Notes: generated by a model not told the origin, from the letters alone. Numbered from the stretch's first letter, positions 40,191 to 51,578 are shown. The stretch: DNA of 64,000 nucleotides from Gammaproteobacteria bacterium (GCA_012960305.1 DUBM01000011.1:434001-498000); one strand, 5' to 3'. Translations and numbers: made by a program.

Positions 40191-41159
40191 TTAGTTGCCA
40201 CTTTCTTGTTCAGCTATCTGCTCCAACCTACGCCAACCACCTAAAATTCCAGCCATTGCATAATTTCCTTCATGGCAGGCATATTCGTACATGGGCTCTG
40301 AGTTTCGAACCATAGGAAACATGACAGTCCACGGCTCAGTCCAGGTGGTATCGTCTTCGATGGTAAACTCGTATCCCAGTGTGTCAGTATTGATCATCCA
40401 GAATTTTTCTAAAAGCTGCATATTTTCGCTAGAGTTGCCGAAGGCGGTATCACGGAGAAAATATTTCGTCTCGACTATCAATGTATCCCCATCCCAATGT
40501 CCGATTGAATCACCTTCCCATTTGCGAGGGATTTCTCGGTGCTCGGCAGCATTCAATCTTACAACACGGACGTTATGTACCATTTCGTTGTGAATAACAA
40601 CACTGTTTTCCGTTTGCACTAATTGAACATTGTTATTGTAGGCGCTGGGTATCATAGGTGGGCCGGAGTTGAATCCCATAATGCAACGTTCTGCCAATGG
40701 CCGTGTTTCGATTCCATAGGCCAGGGCTGCTGCTTCCCGGCGAACTTGCCGCTTAGAAGTTGCCGCTGGGGTAAGTTCAGGAATCCGACCATTTGAAGGG
40801 CTAACAACCAAGGAAGTTCGGCGATCACCGAGTATTTCTTGACCACGGTCGTACCAAAATTCATTGTAATCGCCAGTAGTTGATGTGTCGGTGAAATTAT
40901 CCCGATCACGACGAACCCGCTCTTCCTCTTCAAAGGCAATAGCTTCCTCTGCAGTTAGTACGGCTTTATCACCAAGAGATACCGGTCGCTGAAATGGAGT
41001 GATCGTTCTAAAATCCCAAACTCCTTGAAGATCCGGCTGACCATTCGCCAGCCTTGGAATATCAGAATTAGATTGTGCGCATAATCCCATGGAGATAAAA
41101 GTAAGACTGGGAAGGATTATTGCGAGAGCTGCTTTTCTAAGAATATTGCGATTCATCAT
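40191..41159 (-). CDS. uncharacterised secreted protein, paralog family A copy 5
   Basis: 'QPDLQGVWDFRTITPFQRP...RCIMGFNSGPPMIPSAYNNNVQLVQT...GHWDGDTLIVETKYF...YEYACHEGNYAMAGIL'. Confidence 0.78.
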   Translation of the reverse strand: MMNRNILRKAALAIILPSLTFISMGLCAQSNSDIPRLANGQPDLQGVWDFRTITPFQRPVSLGDKAVLTAEEAIAFEEEERVRRDRDNFTDTSTTGDYNEFWYDRGQEILGDRRTSLVVSPSNGRIPELTPAATSKRQVRREAAALAYGIETRPLAERCIMGFNSGPPMIPSAYNNNVQLVQTENSVVIHNEMVHNVRVVRLNAAEHREIPRKWEGDSIGHWDGDTLIVETKYFLRDTAFGNSSENMQLLEKFWMINTDTLGYEFTIEDDTTWTEPWTVMFPMVRNSEPMYEYACHEGNYAMAGILGGWRRLEQIAEQESGN

Positions 41160-41399
41160 TCTGTTCTCCTGCTATTGCAGAGCGATCGAAGCAATTAATT
41201 TTTATTATTAAGAAACTGAAATTACGCCAGCACATCGCAATTATCAAGATAATTCGCTTAAGCGGGCTCTTATGGCCTTATTTGGGCAAACCAGCTAAAA
41301 GGAGCTAAAATGGAAACCGAAGGAAAAAGGTAACCGGGGCCTGATCACATTTTCCCTGTTACTTCTGGTTACCTAAAAGAAGCACGGTCTGTCCCAATT

Positions 41400-42593
41400 T
41401 CAGTCAAGCAAAGTGCCAGCCGGCCAGGCGGGGCCAGATCGCAGTTGATCAAGCGGTCGCAACCCTCGATAGTCGAATTTCTGCACGCGTTTACCTTCAT
41501 AGGTTTCGGTTGTGTAAAAATTGCCCTGCGAATCGGTGACGATGCTATGAGTGCCATAGAATAAGCCGGGCTGTCGACCACCTTCACCAATGACATACAT
41601 GACCTCCAATGAGTCACGGTGCACAACATGAACTTTCATATTGGATCCGTCAGCTACGTAAATAAACTCTTGGTCATCGTCCTGGGAAAAAGCAATGTCC
41701 CAAGTGGCACCAGCACCGACAGTCATAGGAGCGATTTGCGCTTCTTTTATATACGTACCATCCAGTCGAAACACCTGGATCCTGTCCGCACCCCTGTCAC
41801 ACACGTATAAAAGTCCGTCCTTCGACGGTTCGGCGCAATGAACGGGGCCAACGAATTGCTGCGGCAACGGTTCGCCAGGGGTGTAAGTGATACGGTCATC
41901 AGAGGGCTGATTACCGTAAGCCCCCCAGTAGCGTTTGAAAGCTCCCGTGGCAACATCCACAACAGCCACCCGCTTGTTACCATAGCCATCGGCAAAATAG
42001 GCCTCGTTTGCATTCGAATCTATTGCTATTTCAGCTACACGGCTGAAATGAGTCGTGCTGTTACTGTCAATAGGCTCTCCGGGTAAACCGATTTCACGCA
42101 CAAACTGACCGTCACGGGTAAATACTAAAACATGGGAATCACCACCGCCATTGCCTCCTATCCAGACGTTGCCGTTAGGTGCGATTTCAATGCCATGGTT
42201 TGAGGCAGGCCAAGTATAACCCTGCCCAGGGCCACCCCATGCATTAACAAGTGAGCCATCGACATCGAATTCCAAAATTGGCGGGGCTGCTGTGCAGCAA
42301 TCTGCTATTCCATTGTCGATACCGATTTCCTGTGTGGCAAAATTAGCGTCGTCATTTCGGTGCACAATGTAAACATGATCACGAGCATCTACAGCCACGC
42401 CAATAGCGCTTCCCAATATCCATTTATTGGGCAAGGGCTGGGGCCAGAACGGATCCACTTCAAAATGAGGCACCATTCGCCCATTGCTGGCGGCAGTAAC
42501 TGAGTTCTGCAAATAATGTTGGGCAACACCGAAGACTACAAGTAATGAAAGGACTAGAGTAGCAGTTATAAAGGAGCTCTTATTATCTTGCAT
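41400..42593 (-). CDS. NHL/six-bladed propeller protein (peptidyl-amidating-lyase-like)
   Basis: 'WPASNHGIEIAPNGNVWIGGNGGGDSHVLVFTRDGQFVREIG', 'DGLLYVCDRGADRIQVFRLDGTYIKE', 'THSIVTDSQGNFYTTETYEGKRVQKF'. Confidence 0.83.
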   Translation of the reverse strand: MQDNKSSFITATLVLSLLVVFGVAQHYLQNSVTAASNGRMVPHFEVDPFWPQPLPNKWILGSAIGVAVDARDHVYIVHRNDDANFATQEIGIDNGIADCCTAAPPILEFDVDGSLVNAWGGPGQGYTWPASNHGIEIAPNGNVWIGGNGGGDSHVLVFTRDGQFVREIGLPGEPIDSNSTTHFSRVAEIAIDSNANEAYFADGYGNKRVAVVDVATGAFKRYWGAYGNQPSDDRITYTPGEPLPQQFVGPVHCAEPSKDGLLYVCDRGADRIQVFRLDGTYIKEAQIAPMTVGAGATWDIAFSQDDDQEFIYVADGSNMKVHVVHRDSLEVMYVIGEGGRQPGLFYGTHSIVTDSQGNFYTTETYEGKRVQKFDYRGLRPLDQLRSGPAWPAGTLLD

Positions 42594-42819
42594 GATTTGA
42601 CCTTTGTTATTATGCGATTAACTAGCTGTATAGCACTTAGTTAGTTGATATTCCAGTAAATGCAGTACCAGCGCCTATAAGCATTTAAGGGTACAGCGAA
42701 CAAAAAAAGGGAGCCGTCACTGACCTCCCTGCACTTTGTATCCCCAACCTGCTGTAAACCGGGGTTCAGGACGGGGTCTATCTGGCTTGAAGTGCTATCT
42801 AAAACAGCGAGTAATCACA

Positions 42820-43176
42820 ATGAAATTTCCAAAAATAATTCTTGTACTAGCAATTTTCCTGTTCTCCAATTGTGGGAGCACTGACCCATCATCAATCGCA
42901 GGTGATTGGTCAGGCACTCTAAATATGGGTGACCAATCGATGCTACTAGTTGTGCATATTATGAGTTCCGCTGAGGGTTATGTGACCACAATTGAGAGTG
43001 TGAATCAGGCCGGTGTAGTTGAGACTAAATTGATCCGAGATGGCGACTACTATATTTTTACGGTAGAGCCTTTAGAAGTCGAGTATAGAGCGCGCCGATC
43101 AGGAAATTCTATGATCGGCGAATTTTCTCAGGGCAGCGCCAGCGACCCTAATTTTAGAATTACTCGAGCAGAATGA
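42820..43176 (+). CDS. hypothetical small lipoprotein
   Basis: MKFPKIILVLAIFLFSNCGS lipobox from internal Met; compact beta-rich C-terminus. Confidence 0.6.
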   Translation: MKFPKIILVLAIFLFSNCGSTDPSSIAGDWSGTLNMGDQSMLLVVHIMSSAEGYVTTIESVNQAGVVETKLIRDGDYYIFTVEPLEVEYRARRSGNSMIGEFSQGSASDPNFRITRAE

Positions 43177-43198
43177 TTCTAGTTAGTTGAAGTGCTTT

Positions 43199-44122
43199 TC
43201 ACCTAACATACCTTAGGAGAAAAGATTTCATCACTGCATTACTCTCATCATTGTAGAAAACAGCATCATGATGAGCAGCACCGTGAACAACCTCAAACTG
43301 CACAGGAATTTGATGGTCTTTATAAGCACTGTGCAGCTCGTGGGATTGATTGATCGGCATTTGCGGATCTTGATCACCATGCATCATCAGCAAAGGAGCT
43401 GAGTCTGGACTCACGAGGGCAACAGGACTCGCTAACGTAGCCAACTCAGCCATGTCCGCAGGTTGGCCACCGATAAGTAAATCGAGAGCAGGTTTACGAA
43501 CACTCAAACCATGAGGAGTAGACTGGCGGAGAATGGAATGCAAATTGGACGCGCCGTAATAACTAACCACAGCATGAACATCGGATGAAACATTGTCGTA
43601 GTCACCCACGCTACCTTCCAACAGCGGATGACCGTTAGAAACCCCCATCATAGCAACTAAGTGGCCACCAGAAGATGCACCAAGAATGCCTATCTTGTCG
43701 GCGTTATAGCCAAAGCTATTGGCATTTCCGCGCAGAAATCTAATCGCCGCCTTGATGTCGTGAATTTGCGCCGGAAACATACCCTCATGGGACATGCGAA
43801 ATTCAACGCTGGCAATGGCCATGCCATCCTCAGCAAATGAATTAGCCAATCTGTTAATTGGCCAGCCGTCTTTCGAGCCGCCACGCCAAGCGCCACCATG
43901 GATAAATATCATTAACTCAGGATTAGAAGTAGATCTTGGAAGATACAGGTCCAACTTAAGATCGAATCCATCCACCAGTGCATAGCTGATATTAGAAGTA
44001 ATCTGAACATCTTTAACCAGAGGCTCTTGCTGAGCTAGGGCGGACCCTGCAAAACTTAAAATTAAGAAAGCAAGGAGATTCGTTATTTTCTGGATACACA
44101 TAATATTTCTCCAAAGCATCAT
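43199..44122 (-). CDS. alpha/beta hydrolase (BD-FAE/esterase-lipase-like), exported
   Basis: IFIHGGAWRGGSKDGWP; IGILGASSGGHLVAMMG; LMMHGDQDPQMPINQS; signal peptide. Confidence 0.9.
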   Translation of the reverse strand: MMLWRNIMCIQKITNLLAFLILSFAGSALAQQEPLVKDVQITSNISYALVDGFDLKLDLYLPRSTSNPELMIFIHGGAWRGGSKDGWPINRLANSFAEDGMAIASVEFRMSHEGMFPAQIHDIKAAIRFLRGNANSFGYNADKIGILGASSGGHLVAMMGVSNGHPLLEGSVGDYDNVSSDVHAVVSYYGASNLHSILRQSTPHGLSVRKPALDLLIGGQPADMAELATLASPVALVSPDSAPLLMMHGDQDPQMPINQSHELHSAYKDHQIPVQFEVVHGAAHHDAVFYNDESNAVMKSFLLRYVR

Positions 44123-44299
44123 ATTAAATGATTGCTAAATCCTGATTGTATTTGTACCTGACTCCGCCTAGCATAAACAGCCAGCCCAGAAGTGTCTAGC
44201 TGTTAGCCTCCAGCCTTAAGACAAAACCAGCGACTTCAACGGAGCGAAAATTAGCGTAAACTATTACTCCTCAATTGATTTTAGTAGGAGACCCTACCA

Positions 44300-44701
44300 A
44301 TGATTAGTGCCTTCGATCATGTTGCCGTACCCATGCAACGAGTAGATGAAATGATTGCCTTTTATACTGCTCTTGGCTGTCGCGTAGTGGAGCAAAATGA
44401 TGGTGATATCCACGCAGTAATTTTCGGCAACAATAAGATTAACTTTCACAGCCCTCAATTGTGGCAATCGGGCCAATTTAGCTTGCGTGGACCTTCCGCA
44501 TTACCTGGCTGCGGCGATTTTTGCTTTGTATGGACAGCGAGCTCCAATTCCTTACTGTCAACGATAAAAGAAGCTGGAGCAAACATCGAAGAAGGACCAG
44601 TGGAACGCACTGGCGGCATGAATGAGGGCAGCACGAGAGGTATCAGTGTCTATATTCGCGACCCTGATTCAAATCTATTAGAATTCATAATTTATGGATA
44701 G
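44300..44701 (+). CDS. VOC-family (glyoxalase-like) protein
   Basis: 'FDHVAVPMQRVDEMIAFYTALGCRVV...ISVYIRDPDSNLLEFIIYG'. Confidence 0.88.
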   Translation: MISAFDHVAVPMQRVDEMIAFYTALGCRVVEQNDGDIHAVIFGNNKINFHSPQLWQSGQFSLRGPSALPGCGDFCFVWTASSNSLLSTIKEAGANIEEGPVERTGGMNEGSTRGISVYIRDPDSNLLEFIIYG

Positions 44702-44736
44702 CATCCTACAATTGTCCTCGTACTACTTTTCTGGTA

Positions 44737-45126
44737 CTAAAGAGAGACTTGTATACTAGTGGGTTGACCAATTGTTTTTAGCATGTACACGAGAATTTTC
44801 GCAGATTCACTAGTACTCGCATTATCACTGCGCGTATGAATGCTGTCTGGATTCTCATAGAAAATTTCACCTGCGCCCAGAGTAACCGCGTCCTCACCGT
44901 CCACTTGCATAATGACCGCACCTTCCAACACATACACATAGGTGTGAGCATTGTGACGATGAGGTGAACTCGTTTCGCCTGGAGCAAGCTCCAATGTCAG
45001 CATTAACAATTCTTGATTTTCTGGTAGTGGCGGCACCTCAAAGTTTTCGGAGCTTAGTAATTCTGAAGCAAATACTGTGGTAGATAGCACACCACATAGA
45101 AGGATCAAGCCCGCAAATTTTTTCAT
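44737..45126 (-). CDS. cupin-domain exported protein
   Basis: 'LAPGETSSPHRHNAHTYVYVLEGAVIMQVDGEDAVTLGAGEIFYENPDSIH'; signal peptide. Confidence 0.88.
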   Translation of the reverse strand: MKKFAGLILLCGVLSTTVFASELLSSENFEVPPLPENQELLMLTLELAPGETSSPHRHNAHTYVYVLEGAVIMQVDGEDAVTLGAGEIFYENPDSIHTRSDNASTSESAKILVYMLKTIGQPTSIQVSL

Positions 45127-45338
45127 ACAGTTTCGCTCCACTTCAATTGATACCGTAAATCTTGTTCAACTATTTACATCGACTAAGAGACTAGCACAAT
45201 ACTAGGGCTTCTTTTCCGACAAATTGTTCACACAACAATGAATATTCCGCTTAAATATCCTGCTCTCATATTCTAAATCATGAGCCCGAGCTCTCAAGAG
45301 ATTTGGTGCTGCTGCGTGACTGCGAGGGGCTTAGTTGC

Positions 45339-46532
45339 TCACGCTGCGGCTCTACTTAGCACATCCGACAAATCCATAAGACTATTTAGATTATGGCTGG
45401 ACTTAAAATCATCAACATAGGGCAACATTGCGCGAATTCCTTTTGCTTTGGGTTCGAAGCCGTCATACCTCAGAAGGGGATTTAACCAAATCAAGCGTCG
45501 GGTAGACTTGCTCAACCTCTCCATTTGCCAAGCCAATCCATCTGCATCATCTCGGTCGAGCCCGTCGGAAATTATCAGCGTGATCGCTCCCTGACCTAAG
45601 ACCCGACGAGACCAGAAATTATTGAAGTCTTTGAGACAGCCTCCAATCCGGGTTCCTCCAGACCAATCATTAACTGAGTCAGAAACTTTATCAAGCGCAA
45701 CATCAACATCACGATGACTGAGATAGCGAGTGATATTGCTCAGGCGTGTACCAAAGACGAAGGCATGAATCCTATCGCGATCGTTCGTAATTGCATGCAT
45801 GAAATGAAGAAACATTCGTGAGTATTGACTCATTGAGCCTGAGATATCACACAGGATAACCAACGGTGGATGGCGTAGTTGGGGCTTTTTAAATTTTATA
45901 GATATACCACCGCCGGAACGTAATGATGCTCGAAGCGTTGAACGCATATCAATGCGAGACCCCCCATCGTCTTGGCGAAACCGTCGAGTAGGAACGTTCA
46001 TTATTGGCAGTCGCAGTTTTGCGATTGCTTGTTTTGCCTGCTCAACTTCATCCGCAGACATGGTTTCGAAATCAATCTCCTGTAACACTTCTTTGTTTGA
46101 AAAAGTAAAACTTGCATCGAACTCTACTTCATCAGTGGCAGGTTCAACTTCGGATTTAGCGGCCACGCCCAGAGCTTCTGATAAACGCCGGCTCATTTCC
46201 TCCAGCTCTTCGTCTCGTTCAACTTTGACCATTGGCAACATCGCTCCCATCATCCGATCCATTATTCGGGGGTTGCGCCAGAAAATATGAAAAGCCTGAT
46301 CAAATAGCTCTCGCTGTTCTTCGCGATTCACAAACAGTGCAAACATGCACCAGTAAAAGTCCTCTCGTTGGCCGATACCTAGAGTCTTAACTGCCGAAAT
46401 TGCATCAAGCACGCGACCTGAGCCCACTGTCATACCCGCGGAACGGAGTAGGCGAGCAAAATAAAGAATATTTTCCGCCATGCGACCATCGGTTGCACCG
46501 CGAGAAGAAGTAAGAGAATAGGCAGCTGCCAT
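45339..46532 (-). CDS. coxE: VWA-domain protein, CoxE-like
   Basis: 'PPLVILCDISGSMSQYSRMFLHFMHAI...RIGGCLKDFN...ALTLIISDGLDRDD'-type MIDAS motif; in cox cluster. Confidence 0.88.
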   Translation of the reverse strand: MAAAYSLTSSRGATDGRMAENILYFARLLRSAGMTVGSGRVLDAISAVKTLGIGQREDFYWCMFALFVNREEQRELFDQAFHIFWRNPRIMDRMMGAMLPMVKVERDEELEEMSRRLSEALGVAAKSEVEPATDEVEFDASFTFSNKEVLQEIDFETMSADEVEQAKQAIAKLRLPIMNVPTRRFRQDDGGSRIDMRSTLRASLRSGGGISIKFKKPQLRHPPLVILCDISGSMSQYSRMFLHFMHAITNDRDRIHAFVFGTRLSNITRYLSHRDVDVALDKVSDSVNDWSGGTRIGGCLKDFNNFWSRRVLGQGAITLIISDGLDRDDADGLAWQMERLSKSTRRLIWLNPLLRYDGFEPKAKGIRAMLPYVDDFKSSHNLNSLMDLSDVLSRAAA

Positions 46533-47458
46533 TAGTTTATGACATTGAGATTGGATACTTCAGCTTTCACTTGCTCGAGTAATTGAGCTGCTTCACTGCC
46601 TCTAATTTTAGCAATGTCATCTTGATATTTAAGTAAAGTACCAAGCGTGTTGTCGATGGCTTCGCTATCCAATGCAACTTTATCTAACTGAGTTAGTGCA
46701 TCGGCCCAATCGAGAGTTTCAGCAACTCCTGGGAGCTTGAATAAATCTTCATCACGAAGTTTTTGTACGAAAGCCACAAGTTGTTGACTTAATTGAACAT
46801 CAATGCCGGGAAGTTTAGTACTTACAATTTCCATTTCTCGCTCTGCGGATGGATAGTCCACCCAGTGATAGAGGCACCGTCGCTTCAGGGCATCATGAAT
46901 TTCTCGTGTGCGATTAGAAGTTATAATCACAATAGGTGGCTGCGCGGCAGTGATTGTGCCTATCTCTGGAATTGTAATTTGGTAGTCAGAGAGAATCTCT
47001 AACAAATAAGCTTCAAAGGGTTCATCGGTGCGATCCAGCTCATCGATGAGCAACACCGGCGGCCCACTTTCATCAGCCCGCAAGGCTTGTAGTAAAGGTC
47101 TTTCAATTAAAAAATCTTTGGAGAAAACATCATCCGCCAGATCATCTTTTGATATTTCCCCTGCCGCTTCTGCTAGGCGAATCTCGATCATCTGCCGAGA
47201 ATAATTCCATTCATAAACCGCCGAAGAAACATCGAGACCTTCGTAGCATTGCAAACGAACGAGACGCCGTCCCAGAGACTTTGCTAACACTTTAGCGATT
47301 TCCGTTTTGCCTACACCTGCTTCACCTTCAAGGAAAAGTGGCCGACCCATTTTTAGGGCAAGAAACAAAGTGGTAGATAAAGGACGATCGGCAATGTAAT
47401 CGCTTTGATTTAGCAACGCCAATGTCGCTTCGATACTTTCAGGTAAAGCTTGTGTCAT
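46532..47458 (-). CDS. coxD: MoxR-family AAA ATPase, CoxD-like
   Basis: LFLEGEAGVGKTEIAKVLA; VLLIDELDRTDEPFEAYLLEILSD; TSNRTREIHDALKRRCLYHW. Confidence 0.9.
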   Translation of the reverse strand: MTQALPESIEATLALLNQSDYIADRPLSTTLFLALKMGRPLFLEGEAGVGKTEIAKVLAKSLGRRLVRLQCYEGLDVSSAVYEWNYSRQMIEIRLAEAAGEISKDDLADDVFSKDFLIERPLLQALRADESGPPVLLIDELDRTDEPFEAYLLEILSDYQITIPEIGTITAAQPPIVIITSNRTREIHDALKRRCLYHWVDYPSAEREMEIVSTKLPGIDVQLSQQLVAFVQKLRDEDLFKLPGVAETLDWADALTQLDKVALDSEAIDNTLGTLLKYQDDIAKIRGSEAAQLLEQVKAEVSNLNVIN

Positions 47459-47466
47459 AGTTGGAT

Positions 47467-48261
47467 CTATCCGCAGGCATCCACAGCGCGTTTAACCATG
47501 ACCTTAACCAGATGCGCCCGATACTCTGCGCTCGCATGAATATCAGAATTCATACGATCGACAGAAACTTCTACTGCATCGCAAGCGTTGCTGGAGAAGT
47601 CTTCATTGAGCACTTTCTCGAATTTCATGCCACGATACGCACAAGGAGTCGCTCCAGTTATAGCGACTCTATTACCGTCTACTGTCTTGGCGATGAAAAC
47701 ACCCACAATAGCGTAGCGGGATGCTGGATTTTCAAATTTTATGTAGGCAGCTGTCATGGGAATGGGAAAGCTCACGGCAGTTATAAGCTCATCCTCTTCC
47801 AGCGCCGTTTCAAACATGCCAGTAAAGAAATCATCTCCAGTTATCTCTCGCTTATTAGTCTTAACGGTAGCCCCTAATGCAATAACTGCTGCTGGATAGT
47901 CAGCAGCTGGGTCATTATTCGCTATTGAACCACCAAGAGTGCCGCGATTCCTGACAGCCGGATCACCGATATTGCCTGCCAGTTTAGCCAATGCAGGAAT
48001 GGCAGATTGTACTTCTGCAGAGGCTGCGACAGCTGCATGAGTAGTCATTGCACCGATGACTAAAGCATCGCCTTCATTTGCTATACCCACCAAGTCACTC
48101 ACGCCACCGAGATCAATAACATCAGAAGGAGATGCTAATCGGTGCTTCATTGTTGGCAACATCGTCTGACCGCCGGCAACAAATTTGCCGTCATCTGCAT
48201 TTCCCATCGCAGCAACTGCATCATCAACACTGTTAACCTTGTGATATAAAAAATCGTACAT
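47467..48261 (-). CDS. coxM: molybdopterin dehydrogenase FAD-binding subunit, CoxM-like
   Basis: KFVAGGQTMLPTMKHRLASPSDVIDLGG; GNIGDPAVRNRGTLGGSIANNDPAADYPAA. Confidence 0.92.
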   Translation of the reverse strand: MYDFLYHKVNSVDDAVAAMGNADDGKFVAGGQTMLPTMKHRLASPSDVIDLGGVSDLVGIANEGDALVIGAMTTHAAVAASAEVQSAIPALAKLAGNIGDPAVRNRGTLGGSIANNDPAADYPAAVIALGATVKTNKREITGDDFFTGMFETALEEDELITAVSFPIPMTAAYIKFENPASRYAIVGVFIAKTVDGNRVAITGATPCAYRGMKFEKVLNEDFSSNACDAVEVSVDRMNSDIHASAEYRAHLVKVMVKRAVDACG

Positions 48262-48305
48262 GGAAATTCCTCTTTAATTCTTTAAAATTTTCACTTCCGT
48301 GATAC

Positions 48306-50657
48306 TTAAGCTGCACCCTGAGCCGCGCGCCAGACATTTTCAGGAGTTGCCGGCATATCAATATGCTTAATACCTAAGGCATTCGTTATGGCATTAATTA
48401 CAGCCGGCGGCGCAGCAATTGCTCCGGCTTCACCACAACCCTTCACACCTAATGGATTGTCCGGCGGATCGGTGGGGGCGTAGTCCACGTCGAAGCTCGG
48501 CACATTGTCTGCACGAGGCATCGCATAATCCATATAGGTTGCTGTTATTAACTGCCCTTCGCTGTCATAGCGACATCCTTCTAACAAAGCTTGACCGACA
48601 CCATGCACAATTCCTCCATGAACCTGCCCTTCGACAATCATCGGATTGACCAGTTTCCCAAAATCATCAACAGCTGAATATTTAACGATCTCTACAACAC
48701 CGGTATCAGTATCTACTTCCACTTCGCAGATATGAGTTCCAGCGGGAAAAGAAAAATTAAGCGGGTCAAAGAAGGCATTCTCATCAAAGCCTGGCTCCAA
48801 ACCTTCTGGATAGCTATGGGGAACATAGGCGTTGAATGCTACTTCGCCAATATTCATGGCTTTGTCAGTACCGGCGACAGTAAAATTGCCATCGGCAAAT
48901 TCAATATCTCCTTCTGCAGCCTCCAACGCATGGGCAGCAATTTTTTTACCTTTGGTAATTAATTTTTCGCAAGCCTTGGCAATAGCAACTCCGCCAACAG
49001 CAAGGGAACGGGAGCCGTAAGTTCCCATGCCAAATTGGGTCTTAGCTGTATCGCCGTGAACAACTTCGATGTTTTCGAAAGGTACACCCAACTGTTCCGT
49101 AACCAGTTGTGCAAAAGTAGTCTCGTGACCCTGGCCATGAGAATGAGTGCCTGTGAAAACTTGTACGTTGCCAGTCGGATTGAATCGCACTTGTGCGCTC
49201 TCCCAAAGACCAACACCAGCACCAAGCTGGCCAACAGCAGCGGATGGCGCGATGCCACAAGCTTCAACATAAGACGACAAACCAATTCCCCGGCGTTTAC
49301 CCCGAGCGATGGCTTCTGTAGCCCGTGCAGGAAATCCCTCATAGTCAGCCAACACCATGGCCTTATCCAGGGCGGCCACATAGTCACCACTATCATAGCA
49401 CTGGACTACGGGCGTCTGATAAGGAAAGGCATCTTTAGGAATGAAGTTTCGCCGGCGTATTTCTGCTGGATCCAAATCCATGTCCCGAGCAGCTACATCT
49501 ACAAGTCGCTCTAATAAGTAAGTTGCTTCGGGACGACCAGCGCCTCGGCAAGCATCAACTGGTGCCGTATTAGTAAACACCGCTTTCACTTCTGAATAGA
49601 TTAGTGGCGTCGTGTATTGACCGGCCAGAAGAAAAGCATATAAGTAGGAAGGAACCATTGTAGAAAAAGTGGACAAGTAGGCACCCAAATTGGCTTGTGT
49701 CATTACTCGCATGGCGAGAAATTTACCGTCCTCATCCATAGCCATTTCAGCAGTTGCAACATGGTCACGACCATGTGCATCTGCGAGAAAAGCTTCCGTG
49801 CGGTCGCCAGTCCATTTCACTGGCCGTTCAACTTTTCGACAAGCCCAGCCAACTACTAATTCTTCAGCATAAACAAAAATCTTTGCACCAAAACCACCAC
49901 CAACATCTGGACCAACAACTCTGAGTTTATGTTCAGGTGCCAACTGGTTGAATGCAGAGAGAACCAAACGATGTACATGGGGGTTTTGCGTCGTGACGTG
50001 AAGTGTTATCTCTTCTGTCCCGGTATTGTATTCACCTAATGACGCCCGCGGCTCCATAGGATTGGTTACCATGCGGTTGTTTATCAACTCTAATCTTGAA
50101 ACCTTATGGGCGGAAGCAAATGCAGCCTCAACTCCTTCTTTGTCGCCAAAGGGCCAGTTGAAACACATATTATTGGGTGCAACTTCATGAATTTGAACTT
50201 GATCATCATCGGCGGCACGAGCGGTTTCAGTAACTGCAGGTAAAACGCCGTAATCAACTGCAATTTTTTCCGCACCATCTTTTGCCTGAGCTAAAGTCTC
50301 AGCAATTACAATAGCAACGTGATCGCCGACATAGTTAACTTTCCCCTGAGCAAGAGCCGGATGCGCGGGAGCTCGGTGAGGTTCACCATCATCACTAGTA
50401 ACTGTAACACCGCAGATAAGCGTCCCGATGCCATCAGCAGCCAAATCATCTCCAGTAAATACTGCGACTACACCGGCCGACGCTGCGGCCGCACTGATAT
50501 CAATACTCTCTATAGTTGCATGGCCATGGGGTGATCTGAGGAAGTAAGCATGGGTCTGCCCCGCCACATTAATATCATCGGTATAGTTACCTTTACCAAT
50601 GAGAAATCTCTTATCTTCTTTTCTAAGTACACTGACGCCAATTCCATTCTCTACCAT
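48306..50657 (-). CDS. coxL: xanthine dehydrogenase-family molybdopterin-binding subunit, CoxL form II-like
   Basis: [15 protein letters not shown]; active-site loop [42 protein letters not shown]. Confidence 0.92.
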   Translation of the reverse strand: MVENGIGVSVLRKEDKRFLIGKGNYTDDINVAGQTHAYFLRSPHGHATIESIDISAAAASAGVVAVFTGDDLAADGIGTLICGVTVTSDDGEPHRAPAHPALAQGKVNYVGDHVAIVIAETLAQAKDGAEKIAVDYGVLPAVTETARAADDDQVQIHEVAPNNMCFNWPFGDKEGVEAAFASAHKVSRLELINNRMVTNPMEPRASLGEYNTGTEEITLHVTTQNPHVHRLVLSAFNQLAPEHKLRVVGPDVGGGFGAKIFVYAEELVVGWACRKVERPVKWTGDRTEAFLADAHGRDHVATAEMAMDEDGKFLAMRVMTQANLGAYLSTFSTMVPSYLYAFLLAGQYTTPLIYSEVKAVFTNTAPVDACRGAGRPEATYLLERLVDVAARDMDLDPAEIRRRNFIPKDAFPYQTPVVQCYDSGDYVAALDKAMVLADYEGFPARATEAIARGKRRGIGLSSYVEACGIAPSAAVGQLGAGVGLWESAQVRFNPTGNVQVFTGTHSHGQGHETTFAQLVTEQLGVPFENIEVVHGDTAKTQFGMGTYGSRSLAVGGVAIAKACEKLITKGKKIAAHALEAAEGDIEFADGNFTVAGTDKAMNIGEVAFNAYVPHSYPEGLEPGFDENAFFDPLNFSFPAGTHICEVEVDTDTGVVEIVKYSAVDDFGKLVNPMIVEGQVHGGIVHGVGQALLEGCRYDSEGQLITATYMDYAMPRADNVPSFDVDYAPTDPPDNPLGVKGCGEAGAIAAPPAVINAITNALGIKHIDMPATPENVWRAAQGAA

Positions 50658-50659
50658 GA

Positions 50660-51130
50660 TTATTCTCCCATCGTTTTTGCGCCAGCCTTCACTGACTTGA
50701 CGATATTGTGATAACCAGTGCAGCGGCAAATATTTCCTTCCAACTCTTTGCGGACAGTAGAATCATCCAAATCATTGCCATTTCGATTAACAATATCCAG
50801 CGCTGTCATCACCATGCCGGGAGTACAAAATCCACATTGCAAGCCATGATTATCCATAAATGCCTGTTGCATTGGATGCATAGAACCATTGTTTGCCAGC
50901 CCTTCGATTGTGGTCACTTCACAAGCATCAGCCATCACCGCCAACATAGTGCAAGCCTTCACCGACTTGCCATCGACATGGACAACACAGGCACCACATT
51001 GACTAGTATCACAACCGACATGAGTCCCGGTTAGTCGGAGATTTTCTCGTAGAAATTGTACGAGTAACGTACGCCCTTCTACTTCAGCAGAAACTAGCTT
51101 CCCATTAACATTTATATTTACTATTGGCAT
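50660..51130 (-). CDS. coxS: [2Fe-2S] subunit, CoxS-like
   Basis: [58 protein letters not shown]. Confidence 0.95.
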   Translation of the reverse strand: MPIVNINVNGKLVSAEVEGRTLLVQFLRENLRLTGTHVGCDTSQCGACVVHVDGKSVKACTMLAVMADACEVTTIEGLANNGSMHPMQQAFMDNHGLQCGFCTPGMVMTALDIVNRNGNDLDDSTVRKELEGNICRCTGYHNIVKSVKAGAKTMGE

Positions 51131-51578
51131 TTAATTTCTCCCTCTGTCCAAGGTTAATTCTCTGGCTATATAAGTGTTGATTTATTTTTTGGGGTAAGAA
51201 TCAATCGAACAGTGTCAAAGATTACTCAACGCTCGTCAAGTTTTAGGTTAGGATTCCACAGCGCGACAGTTTTTCAGAGAGTCAGGATGTCAGGGAGGGG
51301 TAGCGTTCCAAATAGCAAATGACTGAACGTCTATTAAGTCTTCAAATAGCGATAGCAGTCTTTGAGAACATTAGAGCCTCTAAGAACAATACTGGCAACG
51401 ACCGGCTTGCAAATTTAATCGGGGGTCAGACGAAACCAAACATAAGACTCTCTGTGACGGCCGTGATTTTTTCAGATCGATCTGCACGGTGGGTTAATAA
51501 CTGTAAATTGCCTATCAAAGTGCGGCGAAGAAATTAAAAGAGGGTAGAATTTAATTGCGAGGCGGACTGAAAGACTCT

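Noticed and set aside
51319-51537. ORF in the coxS-coxG gap
   Set aside because: Short, no domain, no credible ribosome-binding site; likely spurious.
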